Source: Conexibacter arvalis
GTDB taxonomy: Bacteria; Actinomycetota; Thermoleophilia; Solirubrobacterales; Solirubrobacteraceae
Reading direction: 5' to 3'
Length of the DNA: 64,000 bases
Assembly (NCBI RefSeq): GCF_014199525.1
Contig: NZ_JACHNU010000002.1
Coordinates: forward strand, 602,147 to 666,146
Below the pieces are notes generated by a model, which saw only the letters and a program-made list of their open reading frames with translations, had not been told where the DNA came from and ran no database searches. A program made the translations under genes and the position numbers. This document shows, piece after piece, positions 8,390 to 17,630 of this stretch. Position 1 is the stretch's first letter. Each line of letters opens with the position of its first letter.

Positions 8390-9121
8390 CTACCGCCGCG
8401 CGAGGTAGACGGCGACGAAGTCCTTCAGCTGACGGCCGCGGTGGAGGAAGCCCTGCAGCGTCTTGCCGGTCGCGCGATGGGTCAGCGGCAGCTCGACCTC
8501 CTTCACGCGGTAGCCGGCGCGGACGGCGTCGATCGTCATCCCGATCTCCATCCCGAAGCGCGGCGCGAACGGGACGACCGCCGGCAGCAGGTCGGCGCGC
8601 AGCGCCCGCTGGCCCGAGATCGGCGCGATCGTCTCCAGGCCGCAGCGCCGCCTGATCGCCCAGCGCGCGAAGCCGACGGCGAGGCCGAAGCCGCCGCCGA
8701 CCCGCCTCGCGAAGGCGGCGACGGCGAGGTCGGCGTCGCCGCGGCGGACCGTCTCGACCAGCTCGCCGAGCGCGTCGGCGCTGGTCGCGAGGTCGCCGTC
8801 GCAGAGCAGCACGACCGGCGGGTCGGGCTCGCGCGCCAGCGCGAGCAGCCGCTGGGCGCCGAGCGTCGCGGCGCCGCCCTTGCCGACGTTGCGCTCCGAG
8901 CGCGCGACCTCGGCACCGTGCGCGGCGGCGACGGCGGCGGTGCCGTCGGTCGAGCCGTCGTCGGCGACGACGACGCGCGCGCCGGGGAAGGCGGCCCGCA
9001 GCGCCGCCAGCGTCGCCGGCAGGCGGTCGGCCTCGTCGTGGGCGGCGATCAGCACGACCGGCGGCCGCCCGACGGGCGGCGGGGTCGGCTCGGGCGTCTG
9101 GGGGGAAGCGTCGTGCGACAT
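8390..9121 (-). CDS. glycosyltransferase family 2 protein
   Basis: A 243-residue GT-A fold glycosyltransferase. After a short Pro-rich leader comes VVLIAAHDEADRL, then the nucleotide-sugar contact VVADDGSTDG (Asp54/Asp55) and the DxD metal motif CDGD (108-110). The C-terminal part HRATGKTLQGFLHRGRQLKDF resembles the polyprenyl-phosphate mannosyl/glucosyl transferase subgroup, but there are no C-terminal transmembrane segments, so it is probably a soluble or peripheral enzyme. The acceptor is unknown. It shares a divergent promoter region of about 80 bases with the biotin-carrier gene. Confidence 0.88.
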   Translation of the reverse strand: MSHDASPQTPEPTPPPVGRPPVVLIAAHDEADRLPATLAALRAAFPGARVVVADDGSTDGTAAVAAAHGAEVARSERNVGKGGAATLGAQRLLALAREPDPPVVLLCDGDLATSADALGELVETVRRGDADLAVAAFARRVGGGFGLAVGFARWAIRRRCGLETIAPISGQRALRADLLPAVVPFAPRFGMEIGMTIDAVRAGYRVKEVELPLTHRATGKTLQGFLHRGRQLKDFVAVYLARR

Positions 9122-9200
9122 CGGATGCGGCGGCTATTCTGCCGCCCGGCGGTCCGGTCTGCGGCGCCGCACCCCGAGCGCATCTTCTTAGGAGGTCACT

Positions 9201-9413
9201 GTGGCTGACGTCGAGGCCCACATCACCGGCACGGTCTGGAGAGTCGAAGTCGAGGTCGGCGACACGATCGACGAGGGCGACACGGTCGTGATCCTCGAGT
9301 CGATGAAGATGGAGATGCCGGTCGAGGCCGAGGACCCCGGCGTCGTCAAGGAGATCCGCTGCGCCGAGGGCCAGGCCGTCTCCGAGGGCGACACGCTCGT
9401 CGTGCTCGAGTAG
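9201..9413 (+). CDS. stand-alone biotin/lipoyl carrier protein
   Basis: A 70-residue single-domain biotinyl carrier. Lys36 sits in the canonical biotinylation motif ESMKMEM, and the rest is one biotin/lipoyl attachment domain with no N-terminal extension. The GTG start has a strong AGGAGGT five bases upstream. Free carriers of this size occur in Actinobacteria beside acyl-CoA carboxylase or decarboxylase subunits. Here no carboxylase is adjacent; instead its stop overlaps by one base (TAGTG) the start of a crotonase with decarboxylase-like residues. That tight coupling suggests the two products act in the same pathway, possibly malonyl- or methylmalonyl-CoA chemistry. The biotin biosynthesis genes lie 1.6 kb downstream. 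Confidence 0.93.
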   Translation: MADVEAHITGTVWRVEVEVGDTIDEGDTVVILESMKMEMPVEAEDPGVVKEIRCAEGQAVSEGDTLVVLE

Positions 9414-10210
9414 TGGCCGCTGCCGACGAGGCCGCGCCCGACGGCGGTCGCCTGCTCGTCGCCGAGCCGGCTCCCGGCGTCGCGCGGCTGACGATCTCCA
9501 ACCCCGCCAAGCGGGGCGCGCTCGACGCGCCGCTGCTGCGCTCGCTCACGACGACGCTCGCCGAGCTCGACGCGCGCTGCGTGCTGCTGACCGGCGAAGG
9601 GCGCGCCTTCTGCGCCGGCTACGACATCGGCGCGCTCACCACCGAGGGCTACGACGACAGCGACGGCCATCCCTTCCAGGACGCGCTCGCCGCCGTCGCC
9701 GCCTATCCGTACCCCGTCGTCGCCGCGCTCAACGGCTACGCGATCGGCGGCGGGCTGGAGCTGGCGATCACCTGCGACCTGCGGATCGCGGCCGCCGGCG
9801 TCCAGCTCGGGATGCCGCCGGCGAAGCTCGGCGTCGTCTACAACCACGCGGGGATCAACTGCTTCGTCGGCGCGATCGGCACGGCGCGCACCAGCGAGCT
9901 GTTCCTCACCGGCCGCCGGATCGACGCCGAGACCGCCGAGCGGTGGGGCCTGGTCAACGCGGTCGTCGCGGCCGAGGAGCTGCCCGCCGCGGCGCTGGAG
10001 CTGGCACGCGAGATCGCCGCCAACGCGCCGCTGTCGCTGCGCGGCAACAAGGCCGCGATCGGCGCCGTCGCCGCCGCCGGAGGAGCGTTGGCGCCGGACG
10101 TCGCGGCCGCGCTCGACGCCGAGCGCAGGGCGGCGTTCCTGTCGGAGGACCTGCGCGAGGGCCTCGTCGCCTTCGCGGAGAAACGGCCGCCGGCCTGGCG
10201 CGGGCGGTAG
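9413..10210 (+). CDS. crotonase-family protein, methylmalonyl-CoA-decarboxylase-like
   Basis: A 265-residue enoyl-CoA hydratase/isomerase superfamily protein. The oxyanion-hole blocks FCAGYDIG (about 67-73) and IGGGLEL (111-117, with Glu116) are present. The second catalytic glutamate of hydratases, normally in a PExxLG motif, is replaced: this protein has PPAKLGVVYNHAGI (135-148). A tyrosine in the same LGVxYN context is the active-site residue of the methylmalonyl-CoA decarboxylase YgfG/ScpB, and the C-terminal SEDLREGLVAFAEKRPP also resembles that enzyme. The histidine of the YgfG AGHDI motif is Tyr70 here. I infer a decarboxylase or another non-hydratase activity; a plain hydratase seems unlikely. 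Confidence 0.82.
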   Translation: MAAADEAAPDGGRLLVAEPAPGVARLTISNPAKRGALDAPLLRSLTTTLAELDARCVLLTGEGRAFCAGYDIGALTTEGYDDSDGHPFQDALAAVAAYPYPVVAALNGYAIGGGLELAITCDLRIAAAGVQLGMPPAKLGVVYNHAGINCFVGAIGTARTSELFLTGRRIDAETAERWGLVNAVVAAEELPAAALELAREIAANAPLSLRGNKAAIGAVAAAGGALAPDVAAALDAERRAAFLSEDLREGLVAFAEKRPPAWRGR

Positions 10211-10273
10211 GAGGCGCGGCGCGGCGGCGCGGCCGCGCGGCGCGGCTGCGGCTGCTGCGCGGCGCGTGCCCGC

Positions 10274-10840
10274 TCAGAGCAGCTCGCGCAGCACCCGCGC
10301 GGTCAGCTCGCTCGGCGGGGCGTACAGCTCGACCGGCGCGTCGCCGCGCGGCGCGATCGTCACCTTCGTCCCGCGCACCTCGCCAGCGGCGTCGACGTCG
10401 ATCGCGTCGCGATCCCACGACGCCAGCCGCCGGGTCGCGCGCGGCACGGGACCGCCGCCCGGCTTCGCGCGCGTCTGCAGCAGATGGACGGCACGCGGCG
10501 TGACGGCGAGCAGGCATGCCTCGGGAAGGCGCACCTGACCGCGCCGGCCGCGTGCGCGCTGCAGCAGCCCGACCGGCGGGCGCGCGAGCGCGTGGCCGAA
10601 GGCCCGCCAGCCGCGCGGGCGCAGGAACTGCGCCGCCGCGAGCACCTCCTCGCCGAGAAGCTCCCGCGCCGCGTGGTCGTAGCGCTGCGCCAGCGTCGGC
10701 GCCGTCCGAACCTCGATCTCGATCCCGATCACGATCACCCTCTGCCAGATCCCGGTGCGTCGATGCTTGCAAGCGAGATGTGGTGCTGGCAACGGCAGCG
10801 GCTCGCGCTCGGCGCGTCGGCAGACCGGACATTCGTCCAC
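10274..10840 (-). CDS. conserved hypothetical protein, PH-like C-terminal half
   Basis: A predicted 188-residue protein that I cannot assign to a named family. The C-terminal half (about 105-188) has alternating beta-strand character, LLAVTPRAVHLLQTR ... RGTKVTIAPRGDAPVELYAP ... LTARVLRELL, like short pleckstrin-homology-like domains of actinobacterial hypothetical proteins. The N-terminus is uncertain. A GTG at 10840 gives a Cys/His-containing start (ECPVC, HLACKH), but the real start may be an internal GTG near 10740, where the sequence becomes IVIGIEIEVRTAP. It faces away from bioB, and the 195 bases between them hold two palindromes. Confidence 0.55.
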   Translation of the reverse strand: MDECPVCRRAEREPLPLPAPHLACKHRRTGIWQRVIVIGIEIEVRTAPTLAQRYDHAARELLGEEVLAAAQFLRPRGWRAFGHALARPPVGLLQRARGRRGQVRLPEACLLAVTPRAVHLLQTRAKPGGGPVPRATRRLASWDRDAIDVDAAGEVRGTKVTIAPRGDAPVELYAPPSELTARVLRELL

Positions 10841-10880
10841 CCCTCTCCCGAACGGCCGAAAGGCCGTCGCAACGGCGAAA

Positions 10881-10905
10881 TCTCACCCTCAGGTAGACGG
10901 TGAGA
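10881..10905. promoter_or_regulatory. 25-bp palindromic element, copy 1
   Basis: Two 10-base arms, TCTCACCCTC and GACGGTGAGA, pair with a single mismatch around the 5-base centre AGGTA. A second, perfect copy with the same left arm and centre lies at 60453-60477. This copy lies between the divergent starts of the PH-like gene and bioB, where an operator would be expected. The layout (dyad around a short centre) resembles sites of dimeric regulators such as the MerR family; the binding protein is unknown. Confidence 0.5.
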
Positions 10906-10954
10906 GATGACCCGGCCCCGTCGCAGCGGGCCGGCTGCGCGCGAGAGGCCGGAA

Positions 10955-10973
10955 TTCCCGCAACGTGCGGGAA
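10955..10973. promoter_or_regulatory. perfect inverted repeat upstream of bioB
   Basis: The arms TTCCCGCA and TGCGGGAA are perfect complements around the 3-base centre ACG, 63 bases before the bioB start. Position and symmetry suit an operator for a dimeric biotin regulator, but it does not match the known BirA operator consensus and no regulator gene is adjacent. A transcribed hairpin is the alternative. Confidence 0.45.
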
Positions 10974-11035
10974 AAGTGCCGTCCGACGGTGTCCATAACC
11001 TCGTCTCACCCGTCCAGCCCGGAGGTACCGCCGCC

Positions 11036-12267
11036 ATGCCGCCGCTGATCACACGCGAGGAAGCGCACCGCCTCGGCGAGATCGAAGATCGCGCCGAGAT
11101 CGAGGCGCTGGTCGAACGTGCGTGGCGGGCACGCGTCGAGCGCTTCGGCGACGCGACCGACATGTGCTCGCTCGTCAACGCGAAGTCGGGCGGCTGCGCC
11201 GAGGACTGCGGCTTCTGCGCCCAGTCGCGCTACGCGGAGGCCGACACGCCGCTGCACGCGATGATGGAGCCCGAGCAGGTGCTCGAGCACGCGCGCGCCG
11301 CCGAGGCCGCCGGCGCCCACCGCTTCTGCATGGTCACGCAGGGCCAGGGCCTGTCGAGACGCGACTTCGACAAGCTGCTCGAGGGCGTCCGCCTCGTCGC
11401 GCGCGAGACCGGCCTGAAGCGCTGCGCCTCGGTCGGCCACCTCTCCCCCGCGCGCGCCAGAGCGCTGAAGGAGGCCGGCGTCCAGCGCGTCCACCACAAC
11501 GTCGAGACGGCCGCGTCGTACTACCCGGAGGTCTCGACGACCGTCCGCTACGAAGGGCGGCTGCGGACGATCGACGCGCTCCGCGACGCCGGGCTGGAGA
11601 CCTGCGTCGGCGGCATCCTCAACCTCGGCGAGACGCGCGCCCAGCGCGTCGAGATGGCCTTCGAGCTGGCCGCGATCGACCCGACCAGCGTCCCGATCAA
11701 CCTCCTCAACCCCCGCCCCGGCACGAAGTTCGGCGACCGTGACGTCATGGACCCGTGGGAGGCGGTCAAGTGGATCGCGATCTTCCGGCTGATCCTCCCC
11801 GACGCGCTCTTCCGCCTCTGCGGCGGCCGCGTCGAGAACCTCGGCGAGCTGCAGGAGATCGCCGTCAAGGCCGGCCTCAACGGCGTCATGATGGGCAACT
11901 TCCTGACGACGCTCGGCTCGACGCCGGACGAGGACCGCGCGCTGTTCGAGCGGCACGGCCTGAACGTCGCCCGCCAGCCCGACAACGGCAGCAACCCGCG
12001 GCCCGACAACCGCTCGGGGTGGCTCGCGGGCGAGACGCCCGACGTCGTCGGCGACCACCTCGCCGTCGCGACCGCCGACCCCGCCGAGGCGATACGCGCG
12101 CTCGACGTGCGCCTCTGGGACCCGGCGACCCAGCTGCGCTTCCGCCGCAAGGCGAACGTCCCCCCGCGCCCGGACGGCGCCCCCAACCGCGGCCGCGGCC
12201 GCCCCACACGAGAACACGGCGAAGCGATCCCCGCAGGCGCCGACGACGGCCACGGAGGGCCGCAGCG

Positions 12268-12271
<4 letters not shown>
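11036..12271 (+). CDS. bioB: biotin synthase
   Basis: A 411-residue radical-SAM enzyme that inserts sulfur into dethiobiotin. The [4Fe-4S]/SAM cysteine triad is CAEDCGFC (Cys54, Cys58, Cys61), and the blocks NAKSGGC, HHNVETA and NLLNPRPGT are characteristic of BioB. I chose the ATG at 11036, which has GGAGGT ten bases upstream; the frame is open for 43 more codons, but those cover the palindromic promoter region. The last 60 residues or so are Arg/Pro/Gly-rich and exceed the usual ~345-residue length. The stop overlaps the bioF start (ATGA), so the two genes are translationally coupled. Confidence 0.97.
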
Positions 12272-13860
<1,589 letters not shown>

Positions 13861-13927
13861 GAGCAGGCCGCGTGCAGCAGGCGGGTTTCGGCGGCCGACA
13901 CGGCGCGGCCCGGCGGCACGGCGCGGT

Positions 13928-14614
13928 GTGAGCGTGCGCGGCTGCTTCGTCACCGGCACCGACACCGGGGTCGGCAAGACGGTGCTCGCCGCGTCGATCG
14001 CCGCGGCGCTGCGGGCCGGCGGCGAGCGCGTCGCCGCCTTCAAGCCGGTCGTGACCGGCCTCGACGAGCCGGCCGACCGCGACTGGCCGCCCGACCACGT
14101 CCTGCTGGCGGCCGCGGCCGGGTCCGATCCGGCGGCGGTCGCGCCGGTCCGCTTCGGCCCGCCCGTCTCGCCCCACCTCGCCGCCGAGCTTGCCGGCGAA
14201 CCGCTCGACCCGGCCCGCCTGCGCGCCGCCTTCGCCGCCGTCGCGGCGGACGCCGACGTCGTCGTCGCCGAGGGCGTCGGCGGACTGCTCGTCCCGCTGG
14301 CGCGCGATTGGCTGGTCCGCGACTTCGCCCGCGACACCGGACTCCCGCTCGTGATCGCGGCCCGACCGGGGCTCGGCACGATCAACCACACGCTGCTGAC
14401 GCTCGCCGCGGCCCGCGCCGCCGGGCTGACGGTCGCCGGCGTCGTGCTCGGGCCGTGGCCGGAGGCGCCGAGCACGATCGAGGCCGACAACCGCGCGACG
14501 ATCGAGCGGCTCGGCGCGGTCGAGACGGCGACGCTTCCGCGCCTCCGCCGCGGCGACCCCGCGCTGCTCGCCGCCGCCGGCGCTGCGCTCCCGCTCGCGC
14601 GCTGGCTCGGCTGA
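13928..14614 (+). CDS. bioD: dethiobiotin synthetase
   Basis: A 228-residue ATP-dependent enzyme closing the ureido ring of dethiobiotin from 7,8-diaminononanoate and CO2. The P-loop TGTDTGVGKT lies at residues 9-18, KPVVTG follows at about 39-44, and the carboxy-terminal strand VVVAEGVGGLLVP is typical of BioD. A GTG start is used. It is the last gene of the bioBFD run. The pathway's aminotransferase, bioA, is absent here but found 5 kb downstream at 19704. A GNRA-capped hairpin about 80 bases past the stop is a plausible transcript end. Confidence 0.96.
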   Translation: MSVRGCFVTGTDTGVGKTVLAASIAAALRAGGERVAAFKPVVTGLDEPADRDWPPDHVLLAAAAGSDPAAVAPVRFGPPVSPHLAAELAGEPLDPARLRAAFAAVAADADVVVAEGVGGLLVPLARDWLVRDFARDTGLPLVIAARPGLGTINHTLLTLAAARAAGLTVAGVVLGPWPEAPSTIEADNRATIERLGAVETATLPRLRRGDPALLAAAGAALPLARWLG

Positions 14615-14696
14615 GCGCGCTGCCGGCGGCCGACCAGCGTCTTCGTCGCGTGGCGGCTCGGCTGCGCGGACCCGCGCCGAGGGCGTCCGGAAGCAC

Positions 14697-14722
14697 GTGC
14701 GCCCGGCGGGAGCCGGGCGCAC
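14697..14722. terminator. GNRA-capped hairpin after bioD
   Basis: Perfect 11-bp arms GTGCGCCCGGC and GCCGGGCGCAC enclose a GGGA tetraloop, a GNRA type. No U-tract follows. It sits in the roughly 300-base gap between bioD and the ABC ATPase gene, which otherwise holds no recognisable gene, and probably stabilises or ends the biotin transcript. Confidence 0.6.
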
Positions 14723-14872
14723 GGAGCCTGTGAGGAGAGGTCCTGCGGGGGAAGTGGACGGAGCGGGTTCGGCCAGTGGCTTCAGCCCACCCCGTGGCGA
14801 CCATCCAATCCCGTGGTCCTCAGCCGAAGCTCAGCCGTTCCTAAGAGGAACGTAAGCGCGCGGCGGCAGCGG

Positions 14873-14894
14873 CATGTGACGCATGCATCACATG
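14873..14894. promoter_or_regulatory. inverted repeat upstream of ABC ATPase/TetR pair
   Basis: CATGTGA and TCACATG are perfect 7-bp arms separated by 8 bases, 28 bases before the ATPase start. The TetR-family gene overlapping that ATPase gene is the natural candidate binder, since TetR proteins commonly regulate their own operon. The half-sites resemble CRP half-sites, but the spacing (8) differs from the CRP spacing (6). Confidence 0.45.
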
Positions 14895-14922
14895 CTGTTA
14901 CGCCCATGTACCATCGTCGCCG

Positions 14923-15732
14923 ATGACCCCCGCGCTCGACCTCTCGTCCGTCTCGCTCTGGCGCTGGGATCCCGAGCACCAGCGCGAGCGTCATCTGCTG
15001 CGCGACGTCGACTGGACCGTCCGGCCCGGCGAGCACTGGGCGCTGCTCGGCGCCAACGGCGCCGGCAAGACGACGTTGATGAACGTCGCCGGCGCCGTCC
15101 ACCATCCGAGCGCCGGCACCGCCGACGTGCTCGGCAGCCGGCTCGGCCGCGTCGACCTGCGCGAGCTGCGCACGCGGATCGGCCTCGTCGAGGCGAGAGC
15201 GGCCCGCGCCTTCCGCCAGCGGATGACCGCCGAGCAGGTCGTGCTGACCGGCGCCACCGCGTCGATCGCGCTGCGTCGCGACCGCATCGGCGCCGCGGAG
15301 CGCGAGCGGGCGCGCGGGCTGCTGGCGCGGTTCGGGTGCGGCGACAAGACCGACCGCCCCTACGACGAGTGCTCCCAGGGCGAGCGCCAGCGGATCCTGC
15401 TCGCCCGAGCGCTGATGCGGCGACCGGCGCTGCTCCTGCTCGACGAGCCGGCGACCGGCCTCGACCTCCCCGGTCGCGAGGCGCTGCTGGCGGCCGTCGC
15501 GACGATCGCCGCCGAGGAGCCGGCGACCGCAACCGTCACCGTCACCCACCACGTCGAGGAGCTGCCGAGCTCGACGACGCACGCGCTGCTGCTGCGCGAC
15601 GGCGCGGTCGTCGCGGCCGGGCCGGCGCACGAGACGATCGCCTCCGGGCCGCTGTCGGAGTGCTTCGGCACGCCGGTCGTCGTCGACCGCCTCGGCGGAC
15701 GCTGGCTGGCGCGCGCGGAGGCCGCGTGGTGA
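14923..15732 (+). CDS. ABC transporter ATP-binding protein without permease
   Basis: A 269-residue ABC-type ATPase. Walker A is GANGAGKTT (43-51), the signature motif is CSQGERQ (150-156) and Walker B LLLLDEPATGLD (170-181). A His switch is present in VTVTHHVEE. The signature variant and the overall sequence resemble the ModF/YlmA group of ATPases whose transport partner is unclear. No membrane permease or binding protein is adjacent, so a transport role is unproven. It overlaps the TetR gene by four bases (GTGA), suggesting that the regulator controls it. Confidence 0.9.
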   Translation: MTPALDLSSVSLWRWDPEHQRERHLLRDVDWTVRPGEHWALLGANGAGKTTLMNVAGAVHHPSAGTADVLGSRLGRVDLRELRTRIGLVEARAARAFRQRMTAEQVVLTGATASIALRRDRIGAAERERARGLLARFGCGDKTDRPYDECSQGERQRILLARALMRRPALLLLDEPATGLDLPGREALLAAVATIAAEEPATATVTVTHHVEELPSSTTHALLLRDGAVVAAGPAHETIASGPLSECFGTPVVVDRLGGRWLARAEAAW

Positions 15733-16325
15733 GCGCGCGACCGCGCGACGTGACGGCGCCGGGCCTCGCCGACGCCGACGCGCTGCGCCGCGCGCGCGAG
15801 GCGATCGAGCGCGACGGCTGGGAGGCCGCGACGATGGAGCGGCTCGCCGCCGCGCTCGGCGTCTCGCGGATGACCCTCCACCGCCGCGGCATCCGCCGCG
15901 AGGACGTGCTGCGGGCGCTCGGCGCGCTGCTGGAGGACGACTACCGACGCGCGCTGTGGCCCGCGCTGACCGCCGCCGGCAGCGGCGCCGAGCGGCTGGA
16001 GCTGGCGTTGCGCGCCCTCTGCGAGGTGACCGAGGAGAACCTCGCGCTGCTGGCCGCGCTCGACAGCGCCGAGCGCGACGCGATCTTCCACGAGCCGGGC
16101 GAGCGCGCGCTGACCCAGGAGGTCTTCACGGCGCCGCTGCAGGCGCTGCTGCGCGACGGCGCCGCCGACGGCACGCTCGCGCCCGAAGACGTCGAGGAGA
16201 CCGCGACCGTCCTCTTCAACCTGCTGGCGTGGACCTACCGCCACCTGCGCCTCTCGCACCGCTGGCCGCCCGAGCAGGCGACGGCGGCGGTGACGCGGCG
16301 GGCGCTGCGAAGCGTCGCGGCATAG
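15729..16325 (+). CDS. TetR-family transcriptional regulator
   Basis: A 198-residue protein with an N-terminal DNA-binding domain: the recognition region MERLAAALGVSRMTLHRRG (about residues 36-54) matches TetR helices 2-3, with Trp33 and Met37 near the expected positions. The C-terminal all-helical half would bind a ligand. The start is the GTG overlapping the ATPase stop. Autoregulation through the inverted repeat at 14873-14894 is an inference. Residue composition and GC match the neighbours. The inducer is unknown. Confidence 0.85.
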   Translation: MSARPRDVTAPGLADADALRRAREAIERDGWEAATMERLAAALGVSRMTLHRRGIRREDVLRALGALLEDDYRRALWPALTAAGSGAERLELALRALCEVTEENLALLAALDSAERDAIFHEPGERALTQEVFTAPLQALLRDGAADGTLAPEDVEETATVLFNLLAWTYRHLRLSHRWPPEQATAAVTRRALRSVAA

Positions 16326-16365
16326 CCACGCGCCGCCGAGCCCTGGCCCTCTCCGCCGGGTCGGA

Positions 16366-16560
16366 CGCCGCGGCGCGAGCGGACTCAGCGGTGGGAGCGG
16401 CTGGCGCGGCGCGAGCGGACGCCGCGGCGAGAGCGGCCGGCGCGGCGCGAGCGGCCCGGCGGCGGCGGGAGCGGCCGGCACGGCGGCAGCCGGCGGCGCG
16501 CTGCGAGCGGCCGGTGCGGCGGGAACGGGCTGGGCCCGCGGCGCGAGCGGGCGCGTCGGC
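16366..16560. repeat. degenerate GC-only repeat tract
   Basis: The bases between the TetR stop and the acidic secreted protein are made of imperfect repeats of a GCGAGCGGCCGGCGCGG-like unit, almost without A or T. No gene on either strand looks real here. The tract flanks the secreted-protein gene on its 5' side; a different 17-bp repeat lies on the 3' side. Confidence 0.6.
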
Positions 16561-16619
16561 GTCTCGGAGGCTTGTCCAGGAGGCTCAAGCGGCGCGCGCC
16601 CCGCGCCGATCCGCTGGCC

Positions 16620-17384
16620 ATGTCCCGACGCCTGCTGGTCCCCCTGCTGAGCGCGCTGGCGCTCCTGCTCGCCGCGGGCCCCGCGGCGCTCGCCGCGGCC
16701 GCGCCGCCCTCCGCCCCGCTCGCCGCCGCCGCGGTCGACGACGAGACGTGGGTCGACGACGACGCCTGCAGCGACGATCCCGAGGTCGACCTGCCGCCGT
16801 GCGAGGAGAGCTGGGACGACGGCTCCGGCGACGACGCCGAGCTGTGCGACGTCGCGCTCGAGGTGGAGCCCCTGCGCGCATCGGGCGCCAAGGACAGCGA
16901 GGAGTGGAGCGAGGACGACGAGGCGTGGGTCGACGACGAGACGTGGCTCGACGACTGCGAGCCGCTCGCGCCGACCGTCGGCGGCCTCGCCGTGGCGGTC
17001 GCCGGCAGAGGCGCAGCGACGCGCCTGCGCGTCGCCTTCTCGCTCGACCTGCCGGGCGCGGTCGAGCTGACGCTCGCGCGCGTCGAGAGCGGCGTCACGC
17101 GCCGAAGACGCTGCGTCGCCGCTCCCGCCCGCGCGGCCGGCAAGCGCTCCAAGCACGCGCGCAGACGCGCCGCCAAGCGCGCCGGCAGACGCTGCACCCG
17201 CACGGTCGCGCTGCGCGGGGTCGTCGCGGTCGACGGCGTCGAAGGCGCCAACGCCGTCGAGCTGCGTCGCCGCTGGGGCGGTCGCGCGCTCGCCGCCGGC
17301 AGCTACCGCCTGACGGCGACGCCGGTCGACGAGGGCGGCAGGGGCGCCACGGCGGCCTTCGCGCTGCGCGGCCGCGCTCGCTGA
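16620..17384 (+). CDS. secreted acidic repeat protein
   Basis: A 254-residue exported protein of unknown function. A signal peptide is clear: SRRLLVPLLSALALLLAAG followed by Ala-rich residues to about residue 28. The mature N-terminal half is strongly acidic and contains three related Trp-Asp units, DDETWVDDD, DDEAWVDD and DDETWLDD, plus Cys pairs. The C-terminal half is basic (RRRRC, KRSKHARRR) and ends with a domain like that of many secreted Solirubrobacterales proteins (GGRALAAGSYRLTATP). The ATG at 16620 has no good ribosome-binding site; a TTG 48 bases upstream is an alternative start. Repeat tracts flank the gene on both sides. Confidence 0.72.
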   Translation: MSRRLLVPLLSALALLLAAGPAALAAAAPPSAPLAAAAVDDETWVDDDACSDDPEVDLPPCEESWDDGSGDDAELCDVALEVEPLRASGAKDSEEWSEDDEAWVDDETWLDDCEPLAPTVGGLAVAVAGRGAATRLRVAFSLDLPGAVELTLARVESGVTRRRRCVAAPARAAGKRSKHARRRAAKRAGRRCTRTVALRGVVAVDGVEGANAVELRRRWGGRALAAGSYRLTATPVDEGGRGATAAFALRGRAR

Positions 17385-17409
17385 GCGGGCGTTCGCTGAG
17401 CGTCGCTCG

Positions 17410-17511
17410 CTGGGCCGGCGCACTCGCTGGGCCGGCGCATTCGCTGGGCCGGCGCATTCGCTGGGCCCGCGCGTTCGCTGGGCCGGCGCATTCGCTGGGC
17501 CGGCGCAGTCG
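17410..17511 (+). repeat. six tandem 17-bp repeats
   Basis: Six head-to-tail copies of the 17-base unit CTGGGCCGGCGCATTCG run from 17410 to 17511, with one or two substitutions in units 1, 4 and 6; weaker CTGAGCG-type copies flank both sides. There is no spacer variation, so it is a minisatellite, not a CRISPR array. It fills most of the gap between the secreted-protein gene and the PadR gene. Confidence 0.9.
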
Positions 17512-17630
17512 TCGAGCGGCCGCGCTCGCTGAGCGGGCGCGTCGACGCTCTGTCTGGACCGTCCTCTAGCGTTCGGCACGTCGCGATGTGAACAGCCGCC
17601 GGGAGCGGCGGGCCCAGGGGCGGGGGTCGT

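Noticed and set aside
10907-11035. 43-codon N-terminal extension of BioB
   Set aside because: It spans the palindromic promoter region, has no conserved residues, and the ATG at 11036 has a good ribosome-binding site.
14615-14922. Riboswitch or SRP/RNase P RNA before the ABC ATPase gene
   Set aside because: I looked for the conserved cores of cobalamin, SAM and SRP/RNase P RNAs and found none; only the GNRA hairpin and one inverted repeat stand out.
14883-15728. Long frame fused upstream of the TetR gene
   Set aside because: It is the +1 shadow of the ABC ATPase; the real TetR start is the GTG overlapping the ATPase stop.
17410-17511. CRISPR array
   Set aside because: The 17-bp units are directly abutting with no unique spacers, and no cas gene is present.
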